Positions 9,042 through 17,957 of a stretch of 64,000 nucleotides of DNA are shown piece after piece. Numbering within the stretch: the stretch's first letter is position 1; every line of letters starts with the position of its first letter. The notes beneath the pieces were generated by a model. The model had not been told where the DNA came from and did not search any database. It saw only the letters and a program-made list of their open reading frames with translations. Origin of the DNA: UBA7672 sp965279085 (lineage in GTDB: Bacteria > Pseudomonadota > Alphaproteobacteria > Caulobacterales > Hyphomonadaceae); the NCBI GenBank assembly GCA_965279085.1, contig OZ257149.1:1612001-1676000 (forward strand). Reading direction: 5' to 3'. The position numbers were made by a program, and so were the translations under genes.

Positions 9042-9907
9042 CCGCGCCGACCACGACCGCCCCTGCCCGTTCGTGGATCGGCCCGCTGATGATGGTGGGC
9101 GGCGCGATCGCCATCGGTTTTGCCCCCATCGGCCTGCGGCTTTCCGAGTTCGGCCCGCAGGCGACCGCGTTCTGGCGCTTCCTGTTCGCCCTGCCCCTGA
9201 TTGCCGCCGTGGTCTACGCAAGCGGCGGAAAGCTGGGGCGGCCATCGGCGATGGCGCTGATCGCCGGAACCTTCTTCGGCCTCGACATCACCTTCTGGCA
9301 TGCCTCGCTGCTGATGACGTCGGTGGCCAACGCCACCTTCCTGGTCAATCTCGGCAACGCCGCGGTGGGCCTCGTGGCGTGGGTCGTGCTGAAGGAGCGG
9401 CCGGCGAACATCTGGTTGGTCGCCATTGCGGTGGCGCTTCTCGGCGCCTTCTTCCTGTCGCAAGGCGCAGCTTCAGCAAGTCCTGGCGCACTGACGGGCG
9501 ACGCGCTCGCGCTGGTGGCCGCAGTCATGGTCGGCCTCTACCTGTTCTTCGCCAAGCTGGCGCGGCGCACTGAGACGGCGATGCAGGTGCTGTTCTGGTC
9601 GACGGCCGCCACACTGGTCGTGTCCGCGATCGCGTCTGGCGTGCAGGGGGAGGCGCTGATCCCGCCTGATCTCTCGTGGTTCGTCTGGCCTTTGGCGCTG
9701 GCTGTCGTGGCTCACGTCCTGGGACAGGGCCTGATCGTCGCCGGGGTTGGCCGCACCCCGGCTTCGGTGGCCGGACTTCTGCTGCTGATCCAGCCGGTTG
9801 CGGCAGGCCTGATCGCCTGGCCGCTGTTCCAGGAGGTTCTGACCCCGGTCCAGCTGGCTGGCTGCGCCCTGATCCTGCTCGGCGTATGGCTTGCAGGGCG
9901 GCGTTGA
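9038..9907 (+). CDS. DMT-superfamily (EamA) transporter
   Basis: 289 residues, about ten hydrophobic helices arranged as two EamA repeats (roughly residues 15-145 and 155-288), typical of drug/metabolite exporters in the inner membrane. The second half carries the usual ASVAGLLLLIQPVAAGLIAWPLFQE signature-like helix near the C-terminus. The start is a TTG at 9038 overlapping the gluQ stop (TTGA), so translation is probably coupled. Substrate unknown. Confidence 0.88.
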   Translation: MTAPTTTAPARSWIGPLMMVGGAIAIGFAPIGLRLSEFGPQATAFWRFLFALPLIAAVVYASGGKLGRPSAMALIAGTFFGLDITFWHASLLMTSVANATFLVNLGNAAVGLVAWVVLKERPANIWLVAIAVALLGAFFLSQGAASASPGALTGDALALVAAVMVGLYLFFAKLARRTETAMQVLFWSTAATLVVSAIASGVQGEALIPPDLSWFVWPLALAVVAHVLGQGLIVAGVGRTPASVAGLLLLIQPVAAGLIAWPLFQEVLTPVQLAGCALILLGVWLAGRR

Positions 9908-9962
9908 CGGGTAAGGCCCGCCCCGGTACCCAGTTAACCGGGATCAGGATTGCCGCAAGGCA

Positions 9963-10520
9963 ATGTCGGAATTTGGTATGCCGGACCAGTTCGCTACGCG
10001 AAAAGGCGGCACGGTCGATGCCGTGCACGAGACAGCGTCTTCCGCTGTGCCGCCCGGCTCGCCCATGTCTCCGGACGCCTGCATTCTTCGCCATGTCGCC
10101 CGCGCCTCGCGCGCAGTCGTGGCTGCCTACGATCCTGCTCTCGCCCCGTTCGGCCTGACCGGTCACCAGTTCAATCTGATGATGACCCTGGGGAACATGG
10201 GACCGATGACTGTCGGTGCTCTTGCCGAAACGCTTGGCATGGACGCCTCCGGGGTTCCGCGTGCGATCCGCCCGCTGGCCGACGAAGGCCTGATCGGCGT
10301 TGAGCGCGGAACCGATCGCCGCCAGCGCCTGCTGAGCCTCACGCCCGCCGGCCGCACGCGGCTCGAGCGCGCGACCCCGGCCTGGACCCGCGTGCAGGCC
10401 GAACTGATCGACACCATCGGCGCCAACCGCTGGATGTCGCTGATGACGGAACTTCGCACCGTTCGCCGCGCCGCGACCGCGTGCTCGACCCGCAGGCCGA
10501 TGTCCGGGGACTCGGAGTAA
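9963..10520 (+). CDS. MarR-family transcriptional regulator
   Basis: 185 residues. After a 35-residue unstructured leader, a MarR fold follows: ILRHVARASRAVVAAYDPALAPFGLTGHQFNLMMTLGNMGPMTVGALAETLGMDASGVPRAIRPLADEGL, then wing RGTDRRQRLLSLTPAG. An internal ATG giving MSPDACILRHVAR is an alternative start that would remove the leader. It follows the DMT exporter by 55 bp in the same direction, a common regulator-exporter pairing. Confidence 0.85.
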   Translation: MSEFGMPDQFATRKGGTVDAVHETASSAVPPGSPMSPDACILRHVARASRAVVAAYDPALAPFGLTGHQFNLMMTLGNMGPMTVGALAETLGMDASGVPRAIRPLADEGLIGVERGTDRRQRLLSLTPAGRTRLERATPAWTRVQAELIDTIGANRWMSLMTELRTVRRAATACSTRRPMSGDSE

Positions 10521-10644
10521 TCACGGGTTAATCTGGCGCGTCCGAACCCGCTCCGGCCAATCAAGCCTTAACCTTGCTCGTGCACATTCCGCGCTCACGC
10601 GCCCCGCACGGCAGAATGCGGCGCGGACAGGGGGAATTCAGCGC

Positions 10645-12240
10645 ATGGAACCGTCGAAGGAACTCGATGTCGCGACAGTTCTCGAAGCGCTGCAGGCGCT
10701 GAACGATGGCATTGCCATCTACGGGCCGGACGATCGCCAGCTGTTCGTCAACGACGTCGCCTATCGCCGCTTCCAGATTTACTACCAGGGCATGGCCGAT
10801 GGCATGACGCACATGGAGGCGTTGTCCGCCCAGTTGCGTCACGCCCTGCCCGACGCGTCCGAGAAGGACATCGCCGAGGCGGCGCAGGAGCACTTCGCCT
10901 ACTTCCAGACCGGCGAGACCTATATGTCCCGGACCGAGGATGGCCGTACCGTCATGGCGACCTTCCGCCAGATGTCGCGCGGCCGGAAAGCTGGCATTTC
11001 GGTGGACGTGACTGATCTGCGCAGACGCGAGCGCGAGTTGGAGAAAGCGAAAAAAGCCGCCGAAGCGGCGAGCCTTTCGAAGTCCGCCTTCCTCGCCAAC
11101 ATGAGCCACGAAATCCGCACGCCGCTGAACGGCATCATGGGCATGGCGCAGGTGCTGGAAGGCACTGAACTCGACAAGCAGCAGCGCGAGTTCATCTCCA
11201 CCATCCTGGAATCCGGCAAGACGCTGATGGCGCTGCTGAACGATGTGCTCGATCTGTCCAAGATCGAGGCGGGCAAGTTCGATATCGTGCCGACGGATGC
11301 TTCGGTTCACCACATGCTGCGCAGGCAGATGCGGCTGTGGAAGCCGCGCGCCGAGGAAAAGGGGCTCGACCTCACCCTCGCCTTCGATGCGGAGCTGCCG
11401 TCCTATCTCGCCTTCGACACGGTTCGCGTGCAGCAGTGCGTTTCAAACCTGGTGTCCAACGCCATCAAGTTCACGGCTGAAGGCAGTGTCGAGATTTTCA
11501 CCACGGCCAAACCGATGGTCGATGGCGCCTACATGGTCGAGGTCCGCGTGAAGGACACCGGGCCGGGCATGGATGCCGAAACACTCGGCCGCCTGTTCAA
11601 GCCGTTCGCGCAGGCGGATGAGACGATCCAGCGCGTTCACGGCGGATCGGGTCTTGGTCTGTCGATCACGCGGCGCCTTGCCGAGCTGATGGGCGGTACG
11701 GCGTCTGCGACCAGCGAACCTGGACGTGGGTCGACATTCTGCATCACGTTCCGCGGCGATGCCGCGAGGACGCAGCCCGAGGCTGGCGTGACTGCACGCC
11801 CTTCCCGCGGCAGCGACATTCGCGAGATGCTGAAGCAGAGCAATCTGCGCGTGCTGCTGGTGGACGATCACCCGATCAATCGGCAGGTGGCATCGCTGTT
11901 CCTGCGGCCGTTCAACATGCGCGTGGTCGAGGCGGTGAACGGGGCGGAAGCTCTCTCGGCGCTGGAACGCGAGACCTTCGACGTCGTGCTGCTCGACATG
12001 CACATGCCGGTTATGGATGGGCCGACGGCGATCGCGAAGATCCGGGCAAGCAACGAGCCCTGGGCTGATATCCCCGTGATCGCGCTTACCGCAGATGCGA
12101 TGAGCGGGGACCGCGAACGTTATCTTGGGATGGGCATGAACGGCTATCTTTCGAAACCGCTCGCGGAGCGCGATCTTCTTTCGGAGATCGCCCGAGTACG
12201 CGATGGTATTGCACCGCAGCAAATATCGAAGGCGGGCTAG
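10645..12240 (+). CDS. Cytoplasmic hybrid histidine kinase (PAS-HisKA-HATPase-REC), copy A
   Basis: 531 residues with no membrane helix. Order: PAS-like sensor (about 12-120, NDGIAIYGPDDRQLFVND), coiled-coil linker, HisKA with phospho-His155 in FLANMSHEIRTPLNG, HATPase_c (N box NLVSNAIKF, G1 VKDTGPGMD, G2 HGGSGLGLSIT), and a receiver domain with Asp451 in VVLLDMHMPVMDGP and the conserved Lys in GYLSKP. A phosphorelay through a separate Hpt protein is expected since none is fused. Followed 93 bp later by a near-duplicate; both share the leader motif ATCAAGC-TTAAC upstream, so the promoter was duplicated too. Confidence 0.94.
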   Translation: MEPSKELDVATVLEALQALNDGIAIYGPDDRQLFVNDVAYRRFQIYYQGMADGMTHMEALSAQLRHALPDASEKDIAEAAQEHFAYFQTGETYMSRTEDGRTVMATFRQMSRGRKAGISVDVTDLRRRERELEKAKKAAEAASLSKSAFLANMSHEIRTPLNGIMGMAQVLEGTELDKQQREFISTILESGKTLMALLNDVLDLSKIEAGKFDIVPTDASVHHMLRRQMRLWKPRAEEKGLDLTLAFDAELPSYLAFDTVRVQQCVSNLVSNAIKFTAEGSVEIFTTAKPMVDGAYMVEVRVKDTGPGMDAETLGRLFKPFAQADETIQRVHGGSGLGLSITRRLAELMGGTASATSEPGRGSTFCITFRGDAARTQPEAGVTARPSRGSDIREMLKQSNLRVLLVDDHPINRQVASLFLRPFNMRVVEAVNGAEALSALERETFDVVLLDMHMPVMDGPTAIAKIRASNEPWADIPVIALTADAMSGDRERYLGMGMNGYLSKPLAERDLLSEIARVRDGIAPQQISKAG

Positions 12241-12333
12241 CGGCCCTATCACCGACACATCAAGCTTTAACGTTCTACCGGCATAAACGCACCAGTATCG
12301 CGACGGGGGCCGCGGACAGGGAGATGCTGCGGC

Positions 12334-13929
12334 GTGACGATCGACAACCTTCTCGACATGGAGACCGTGATCGAGGCGATCGAGTCGCTCGGTGACGGCA
12401 TCGCGATCTATGACGCGAACGACGTTCCGATTTTCACGAACGAAGTCACACGCCGCCGGTTCGGCTCGGTCTATGCTGACGTGTCGAAGGGCATGACTTA
12501 CCGCGAAAGCACGGAGGCGGCGGTGCGCCGCGCCATGCCGCCGGGAACGCCGGACTAGGATATCCGCAAGCACGCTGAATTCTATGTCGGCTGCTATCGC
12601 AATGGCGTCACCTACCCGATCCTGACTGACGACAAGCGGTGGGTGCAGGTGACTTTCCGCGAGATGTCGCGCGGCATGAAGGCCGCGATCTCGGTGGACA
12701 TTACCGATCTGCGCAAGCGCGAGCGGGAGCTCGAGAAAGCCAAGAAGGCGGCCGAGGCCGCGAGCCTTTCCAAGTCTGCCTTCCTCGCCAACATGAGCCA
12801 TGAAATCCGGACGCCGCTGAACGGCGTGCTGGGCATGGCGCAGGTGATGGCGACGACGAACCTGGACACCCAGCAGCGAGAGCATCTGGGAACGATCATC
12901 GAGTCCGGCAAGACGCTGATGGCGCTGCTGAACGATGTTCTCGACCTGTCGAAGATCGAAGCGGGCAAGTTCGATGTGGTGAGCGCCGAAACCAACATCG
13001 CCCACATGATGCGCCGTCAGCTGGCGCTGTGGAAACCGCGGGCCGAGGAGAAGGGGCTGGAGCTTACCCTCGCCTTCGACGCCGACCTGCCGGCGTGGGG
13101 ATCGTTCGATGCGGTTCGCGTGCAGCAGTGCATGTCGAACCTGATTTCCAACGCGATCAAGTTCACGGCGAAGGGACGCGTCGAAGCGTTCGTGAACGCC
13201 AAACCCATGCCGCACGGCGCGCACATGATCGAAGTGGTCGTGCGCGATACCGGACCGGGCATGGATGTGGAAACGCTGGGACGGCTGTTCAAGCCGTTCG
13301 CGCAGGCGGACGAGACGATCTCGCGCCGTCATGGTGGATCGGGGCTGGGCCTGTCGATCACGCGCAGGCTGGCCGAACTGATGGGCGGCACGGCATCGGC
13401 GACGAGCGAGCTGGGGCGCGGATCGACTTTCCGCTTCTCGTTCAGGGCCGGTCCCGCAAAGGCGAGCGCGGCAGCGGCGAACAGGCCGCTGGAATCCGGC
13501 GACGTGAAGGACTTCCTGAAGTCGAGCAATCTGCGTGTTCTTCTGGTCGACGATCATCCGATCAACCGGCAGGTGGCTTCGCTGTTCCTGCGGCCGTTCA
13601 ACATGCGGATCGTCGAGGCAGTGAACGGCGCCGAGGCGATTGCGGCGCTGGAGCGTGAAACGTTCGATATCGTGCTGCTCGACATGCATATGCCGGTGAT
13701 GGATGGACCGACGGCGATCGCGAAGATCAGGGCGTCTGGCCAGCCGTGGGCCAAGACGACGGTGATTGCGCTGACGGCCGATGCGATGAGCGGCGATCGC
13801 GAGCGGTATCTCGCCATGGGAATGGATGGATATCTGTCGAAGCCATTGGCCGAACGCGACCTGCTGAGCGAGATCGCGCGGTTGCGGCATGTGCAGGCGG
13901 ATGCGCAGCCGCTGGCGAAGGCCGGTTAG
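12334..13929 (+). pseudogene. Hybrid histidine kinase copy B, interrupted by an in-frame amber codon
   Basis: Tandem paralogue of the preceding kinase, beginning with GTG at 12334 after GGGAG. The frame runs 74 codons (PAS-like DGIAIYDANDVPIFTNE), meets TAG at 12556-12558, then continues in the same frame as DIRKHAEFYVGCYRNGVTY without any indel through HisKA (MSHEIRTPLNG), HATPase_c and REC (DMHMPVMDGP). In copy A the aligned codon is Lys or its neighbour, so one base change explains the stop. A restart at the ATG at 12664 or GTG at 12643 could give a sensorless kinase of about 420 residues. The downstream domains show no further damage, suggesting a recent event or a sequencing error. Confidence 0.85.
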
Positions 13930-14270
13930 AAGAGGCGGCCGCCGATTGGCGTTGCGAGATCCGGCGCGATCAGAACGACGGCGCCCTCCTCGTCCGGCAC
14001 CCCGAGGGTCAGCACTTCCGACATGAACGGGCCGATCTGGCGGGGCGGGAAGTTCACGACCGCAAGGACGCGTTTGCCGATGAGTTTTTCCGGCGCATAG
14101 TGCTTCACGATCTGGGCGGAGGATTTTTTCTCGCCGATCTCCGGCCCGAAATCGATGCGCAGCTTGATCGCGGGCTTGCGCGCTTCCGGAAAAGGCTCGG
14201 CGGCGACGATAACGCCGACGCGGATGTCGACTCGTCTGAAGTCGTCGAAAGTGATCTGGGGCGTTGTCAT
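13926..14270 (-). CDS. csaA: tRNA-binding domain protein, CsaA-like
   Basis: 114 residues, an OB-fold tRNA-binding (EMAP/ARC1-like) domain: FDDFRRVDIRVGVIVAAEPFPEARKPAIKLRIDFG, KKSSAQIVKHY, and VLAVVNFPPRQIGPFMSEVLTLG. Bacterial CsaA is a dimeric protein proposed to aid export or RNA binding. Start ATG at 14270 chosen because the family begins at MTTPQITFDDF; the open frame extends upstream without homology. Converges on and overlaps the kinase B gene by 4 bp. Confidence 0.9.
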   Translation of the reverse strand: MTTPQITFDDFRRVDIRVGVIVAAEPFPEARKPAIKLRIDFGPEIGEKKSSAQIVKHYAPEKLIGKRVLAVVNFPPRQIGPFMSEVLTLGVPDEEGAVVLIAPDLATPIGGRLF

Positions 14271-14314
14271 GGCGGGCACGTAAGCCCTGCTCTGCTGTGC
14301 TTCAACTGCACGGT

Positions 14315-14908
14315 TCATGCAGACTGGCTGAAGGCGGCTAATCGGGCATCGAGGCCGTCGCGTACACCGGGCCATTCTTCGCGGATGACGCTGAACCAGG
14401 CGGTGTCGCGCAGCCCGCCGTCGGGGCGGACCATGTGGGCGCGGTGGATGCCTTCGAATTTCGCGCCGAAGCGTTCCATCGCCTTGCATGACCGCTGGTT
14501 ACGGGCGTCGGCTTTCAGTTCGATGCGGTTGAGGCCGAGCGTTTCAAAGCCGTGGGCGAGCAGCATGCGCTTGCACGACGGGTTCACGGCGCCGGCCCAG
14601 ACGCGCTTTGCATACCAGGTCCACCCGATCTCGACGCGTTTGTGCGCGGGCACGTAGGCGAGATAGCTGGTGGAGCCGGCATAGGTGTCCGACGCCTTGT
14701 CGAAGACGGCCCAGGTTAGATCGCCCTTTTCGATTTCGACGAGGCGATGATCGATCCAGGAATCGAAGTTGGTGTTGTCGAGATTGACGTTGGCGAAGCG
14801 CCAGAGATCGGGATCGTTTCCCGCTTCGCGCAGTGGTTCGCGATGGCGCTCTTCCAGCGGATCGAGACGGACGAAGGTGTTCTCGAGAGTGACAGGCTGC
14901 AGCTTCAT
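14315..14908 (-). CDS. GNAT acetyltransferase, RimJ/RimL-like
   Basis: 197 residues. The fold is recognisable from VRLDPLEERHREPLREAG, the beta-bulge region VEIGWTWYAKRVWAGAVNPSCKRMLLAHGFETLGLNRIELKADARNQRSCKAMERFGAKFEG, which is the hallmark of RimJ/RimL-type protein or small-molecule N-acetyltransferases using acetyl-CoA. Typical length for the family. Same strand and 44 bp upstream of csaA, so possibly co-transcribed. Substrate not deducible. Confidence 0.88.
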   Translation of the reverse strand: MKLQPVTLENTFVRLDPLEERHREPLREAGNDPDLWRFANVNLDNTNFDSWIDHRLVEIEKGDLTWAVFDKASDTYAGSTSYLAYVPAHKRVEIGWTWYAKRVWAGAVNPSCKRMLLAHGFETLGLNRIELKADARNQRSCKAMERFGAKFEGIHRAHMVRPDGGLRDTAWFSVIREEWPGVRDGLDARLAAFSQSA

Positions 14909-15828
14909 GGGTGTGGTTTATCGCGAGTGCGGGGTGGCGTCATCTGGCGTGGGCGTGATCTCTCTTTCGCACGGGCGGAAGCGCCCTGCGGGATGCTGTA
15001 GCTCGGGCCCGGAAGGGCCGGGGACGCGGGATGGCCCGCGTGATTGGGCGACTGCCTTGCGGCAGCTACCGGTAGTTCGAAGAGAAACGCGACATCCGTC
15101 GACGCTGCGCGTCGACCCCCGCGCTCGTTGGTGCGCCGGCCTCGGACAAGGAGATCGTTTCACTCCTCTGCCGTTGGCATCGCCGGCGGCGTGCGGGTCG
15201 TGGATGTTCGGCCACGATCCCCCGATTGCCTCCCCACTTGGCCGATGGTTTGACCTCGACATACGCAGGGGCTGAGCTGGATCGCGCTGGTCTGCGATCA
15301 TGTGCTCCACGCTCGAACGCATCGCCCCCGCGCCGTCGAACAGCTGTACCGGCTGCCCTTCCATGCGGAAACGATGAGGCATTATCCGTCAGGTTCAGGG
15401 GGGTGGGGACAACTTCGCGCTGATTTTTTGTAGGCGCTTGAACGGCAAGGGAAGTTTGTCGCGTGGGTGTAGGATAACTCGGGCGTTTTAGCGTCTGTGG
15501 CTGCCCCCAACGTCTCGCAGCTTCGCTGCGATCCACCTCCCCCACCGCTTCGCGCTGAGGGAGGAAAGGCGCCGGTGCTGGTTCTCTTGCAGCGCAGCTT
15601 CGCCCGTTCGGGGAATGCGTGCGAAGATTGCGCGGATTTCATCCTTCCCCGGACGATATGAAAGCTGCAGCTGAATCGTCCGTGCCCGGAACAAGAGCGC
15701 TTGCTCCACGTTACGCCCGGGCCCCGGACCATGTTCGCGCATGCGCGTGGGCTGAGGAGGGAACTCCATCGAGTCTCGGCGATCACCGTTCAGGTGGTCG
15801 TTCCAACGTATGCAAAAGGATGCCGCAA
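14909..15828. other. 920-bp gene-poor region with GC-rich hairpins
   Basis: No convincing gene. Open frames here on both strands give Arg/Pro/Ser-rich translations without family features or good ribosome sites, so they look like compositional shadows. The DNA holds several inverted repeats, for example GGGCCCGGAAGGGCC near 15005, CTGCCTTGCGGCAG near 15052, GTCGACGCTGCGCGTCGAC near 15099 and the compound hairpin at 15515-15564. It could be a decayed gene, a repeat cluster, or host an unrecognised RNA. It separates two minus-strand genes from the plus-strand lipoprotein. Confidence 0.5.
15515..15564. repeat. Two adjacent palindromic units (REP-like)
   Basis: A perfect 7-bp stem (TCGCAGC/GCTGCGA, loop TTC) at 15515-15531 is followed at once by an imperfect hairpin at 15536-15564 (CCTCCCCCACCGC then GCGCTGAGGGAGG). 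Such paired hairpins rich in CCTCCC and CTTCG are commonly scattered between alphaproteobacterial genes, so an interspersed repeat is likely; only one copy is inside this window. Confidence 0.4.
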
Positions 15829-16170
15829 ATGTCTTGGCTGAAGAAACACGCCGCGACCGCACGGGTCGCCGCTGTCGTCGCCCTGGGTGGTCTCGTGATG
15901 ACCGGCTGCGCGACCAACGGTTATGTCGATGAGAAGATCGCCGCGGTGAACAGCCGTATCGATCAGACCGATGCCCGCGTGACGACCGCGACGCAGCGCG
16001 CCGACGCCGCCGCCGCCGAGGCCCGCGCCGCCAACCAGGCCGCGCAAGCCGCCAACTCGGCCGCGCAAGCCGCCGCCACCGAGGCCCGCACGGCCAGCCA
16101 GCGTCTCGACCAGTTGAACGGCCGCGTCGATGCGCTCGAGAAGCCCCCGGCCAAAAAGCCACGGGGTTGA
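15829..16170 (+). CDS. Alanine-zipper lipoprotein (Lpp-like)
   Basis: 113 residues. Signal MSWLKKHAATARVAAVVALGGLVMTGC with lipobox MTGC, then a 75-residue helical heptad region very rich in Ala (DQTDARVTTATQRADAAAAEARAANQAAQAANSAAQ), as in murein lipoprotein trimers, and a basic tail KKPRG that could contact or join peptidoglycan. Start ATG at 15829 follows AAAGGA. It may tether the outer membrane to the wall, and the adjacent L,D-transpeptidase is a plausible partner since such enzymes cross-link lipoproteins to peptidoglycan; that link is inference. Confidence 0.85.
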   Translation: MSWLKKHAATARVAAVVALGGLVMTGCATNGYVDEKIAAVNSRIDQTDARVTTATQRADAAAAEARAANQAAQAANSAAQAAATEARTASQRLDQLNGRVDALEKPPAKKPRG

Positions 16171-16202
16171 CCCATTTGACCCGTAAGGGTCAGTGTTGAT
16201 CC

Positions 16203-16230
16203 GGGCCGGGCTCTGAAAAGAACCCGGCCC
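16203..16230 (+). terminator. Hairpin after the lipoprotein gene
   Basis: Perfect 8-bp stem GGGCCGGG/CCCGGCCC with a 12-nt loop, 33 bp after the lipoprotein stop. There is no T run after it, so it may be a weak terminator or an mRNA 3' stabiliser before the L,D-transpeptidase gene. Confidence 0.5.
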
Positions 16231-16251
16231 AAAGATCATGGAGAGCCTGTC

Positions 16252-17088
16252 ATACTCGCCAAGATATCACCTGTTATTCGCGCAACGGCGGTCTCTCTGG
16301 GACTGCTGATGGGCGGAGCGTCTGTGTGCGGCGCTTATGCGCAGACCGCCGAGGCGCCCAAGGTTCAGGCGCCGAAGACACAATCCGCGAAGGCGCCGGC
16401 TGCAAAAGCTCCGTCTTCGAAAGCCAAGGCAGCGAAGCCCGCCCCGAAGCCGGAAATCACGGCCGAGCGACTGGATGAAGTCGCCGCCGAGCAACAGATT
16501 TCACAGTCCGTGGTGGATATCGCCGGATGGGTGATCGCATCCGCCGACAATCGCGGCCTGCCCTTCGCTGTCGTCGACAAGCAGTCGGCGCAGGTTCTGA
16601 TTTTCGGCGCCGACGGCAAGCTGCGCGGCATGGCGCCGGTGCTGCTGGGTTCGGCGATTGGCGACGAGTCCGCCGAGGGCGTGGGCGATCGCGAACTGAA
16701 AGACATTCCGAAGGAAGATCGCACCACGCCGGCGGGCCGCTATCTCGCGGGCTATGGCCCGGCCGCGGGTGGCGAGCGCGTGCTGTGGGTGGACTACAAT
16801 ACTTCTGTGTCGATCCATCCGATGCCGACGACGGCAGTGAGCCGCAAGGAGAAGCGCAAGGAGCGCCTGGCATCGGCGACAGTGGACGACAACCGCATCA
16901 CACATGGCTGCATCAACGTCTCGTCGGCGTTCTATACGAAGGTCGTGAAGCAGGTATTCGGCAAGAAGGGCGGCGTGTTCTACGTGCTGCCGGAAGTCGA
17001 GACACTCCAGACGGCGTTCCCGAGCTTCGGCCTACCGCTGCTGCAGGTGGCCGATGGCGACGATGGCCTGGGCCAGTCTGGGCGGTAG
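16252..17088 (+). CDS. L,D-transpeptidase (YkuD family), probable ATA start
   Basis: Periplasmic cysteine enzyme forming 3-3 or lipoprotein cross-links in peptidoglycan. The YkuD motif is SIHPMPTT with RITHGCINVSS downstream (nucleophile Cys220 from the ATA start). Residues 30-70 are an Ala/Lys/Pro linker. An ATG at 16309 would begin inside the signal peptide (MGGASVCGAYAQ). Starting at ATA 16252, six bases after GGAGAG, gives (M)LAKISPVIRATAVSLGLLMGGASVCGAYAQT, a complete signal peptide with an AYA cleavage site. No ATG, GTG or TTG exists in frame between them. Confidence 0.85.
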   Translation: MLAKISPVIRATAVSLGLLMGGASVCGAYAQTAEAPKVQAPKTQSAKAPAAKAPSSKAKAAKPAPKPEITAERLDEVAAEQQISQSVVDIAGWVIASADNRGLPFAVVDKQSAQVLIFGADGKLRGMAPVLLGSAIGDESAEGVGDRELKDIPKEDRTTPAGRYLAGYGPAAGGERVLWVDYNTSVSIHPMPTTAVSRKEKRKERLASATVDDNRITHGCINVSSAFYTKVVKQVFGKKGGVFYVLPEVETLQTAFPSFGLPLLQVADGDDGLGQSGR

Positions 17089-17109
17089 CACCGGGCTAGA
17101 TATTTCCCG

Positions 17110-17889
17110 TCATTTCTTTTGCTTATCCGCGGGCTCAAGCGCATCCAGTGCCTGGAGATGAGCAGCTTCAAGATTTGAGCGGCCCGAGCGTCTTGTTTTG
17201 CGATCAACGTCGAGCGCCAGATCGATGTAAGCAGCTACCATCGGCTTCAGTGCGCCAGCCTTGCGCAAGTCGGCAACCGACGAGTCCAAGATCCATCCTC
17301 TAGCTCGCTCAACAGCTTGGCCAGTCTTCTCCTCATGCTCTCTTGCAGCGTTGTCGAACAACTCTTTCGCGCGGTTCAGATGGTGATTCAGTTCATCCAC
17401 CAGTTCCTGCTGAGTAACCTGAGCCCCGACTGGTGCCGCGGACGCCCCTCGCAATTGGGCAAATCGCGACTCAAAGTCGGCCAACTGACTCATTGCTTGA
17501 TCGAGAGTACCCGCAGCTTCCGTCATAGCCGTCTTGGATTTCTCGATATGCTCCCCGCTGCGGGCAGCAACTTTTGCCAACTCATCGAACGTCTGGACTT
17601 GTTGCGGGAGCTCCCGGAGCAGGTCGCGAATTGTGACAGCGTGGTTTAGCATCTTCAGGCCGCCGACCATTACGAGGGCCAATACAGGTATTGCTACGAG
17701 TACGATGACGAATTGCCACGACAGCAAACCGATGGTCGCCGCGGTCATGCCGTCGGGTACAAGCCTTAGCAGCGCCAAAAAAGCAAAGCCACAACCAGCG
17801 ACCCACGCGCCTAAGAGCAGAACGCCCAAACTCGACCACAGCCAAGTGCTGCCGCCGATACCTTTTCCCGCGCTCAAATTATCCCCCAT
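17110..17889 (-). CDS. Inner-membrane protein with long coiled coil, unknown function
   Basis: 259 residues. Two membrane helices at about residues 14-42 and 54-80, then a cytoplasmic helical region (about 85-215) with coiled-coil character (IEKSKTAMTEAAGTLDQAMSQLADFESRFAQLRG, LNHHLNRAKELFDNAAREHEEK). The GC content and codon use look a little lower and less biased than its neighbours, which may signal recent acquisition. No family recognised. Convergent with the L,D-transpeptidase gene. Confidence 0.75.
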   Translation of the reverse strand: MGDNLSAGKGIGGSTWLWSSLGVLLLGAWVAGCGFAFLALLRLVPDGMTAATIGLLSWQFVIVLVAIPVLALVMVGGLKMLNHAVTIRDLLRELPQQVQTFDELAKVAARSGEHIEKSKTAMTEAAGTLDQAMSQLADFESRFAQLRGASAAPVGAQVTQQELVDELNHHLNRAKELFDNAAREHEEKTGQAVERARGWILDSSVADLRKAGALKPMVAAYIDLALDVDRKTRRSGRSNLEAAHLQALDALEPADKQKK

Positions 17890-17957
17890 CGGCCCAAGAC
17901 CAAGGGCATCTTATCGGCGTCGGCGCGTTTCGATCAAGATGAGAGCTACTCGCGCCC

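Noticed and set aside
12556..12558. Readthrough (pyrrolysine or suppressor) at the amber codon of kinase B
   Set aside because: No pyl genes, no conserved element after the stop, and the paralogue has a sense codon there; simple mutation is enough.
11443..13890. 815-codon open frame on the minus strand across both kinases
   Set aside because: Antisense shadow of GC-rich kinase genes; Arg/His/Gln-rich translation with no domain, and the same pattern repeats in both paralogues because the sense sequence is duplicated.
15066..15545. Minus-strand open frames in the 920-bp gap
   Set aside because: No ribosome site, overlapping alternatives of similar length in two frames, and Arg/Ser/Pro-rich low-information sequence; kept only as an unexplained region.
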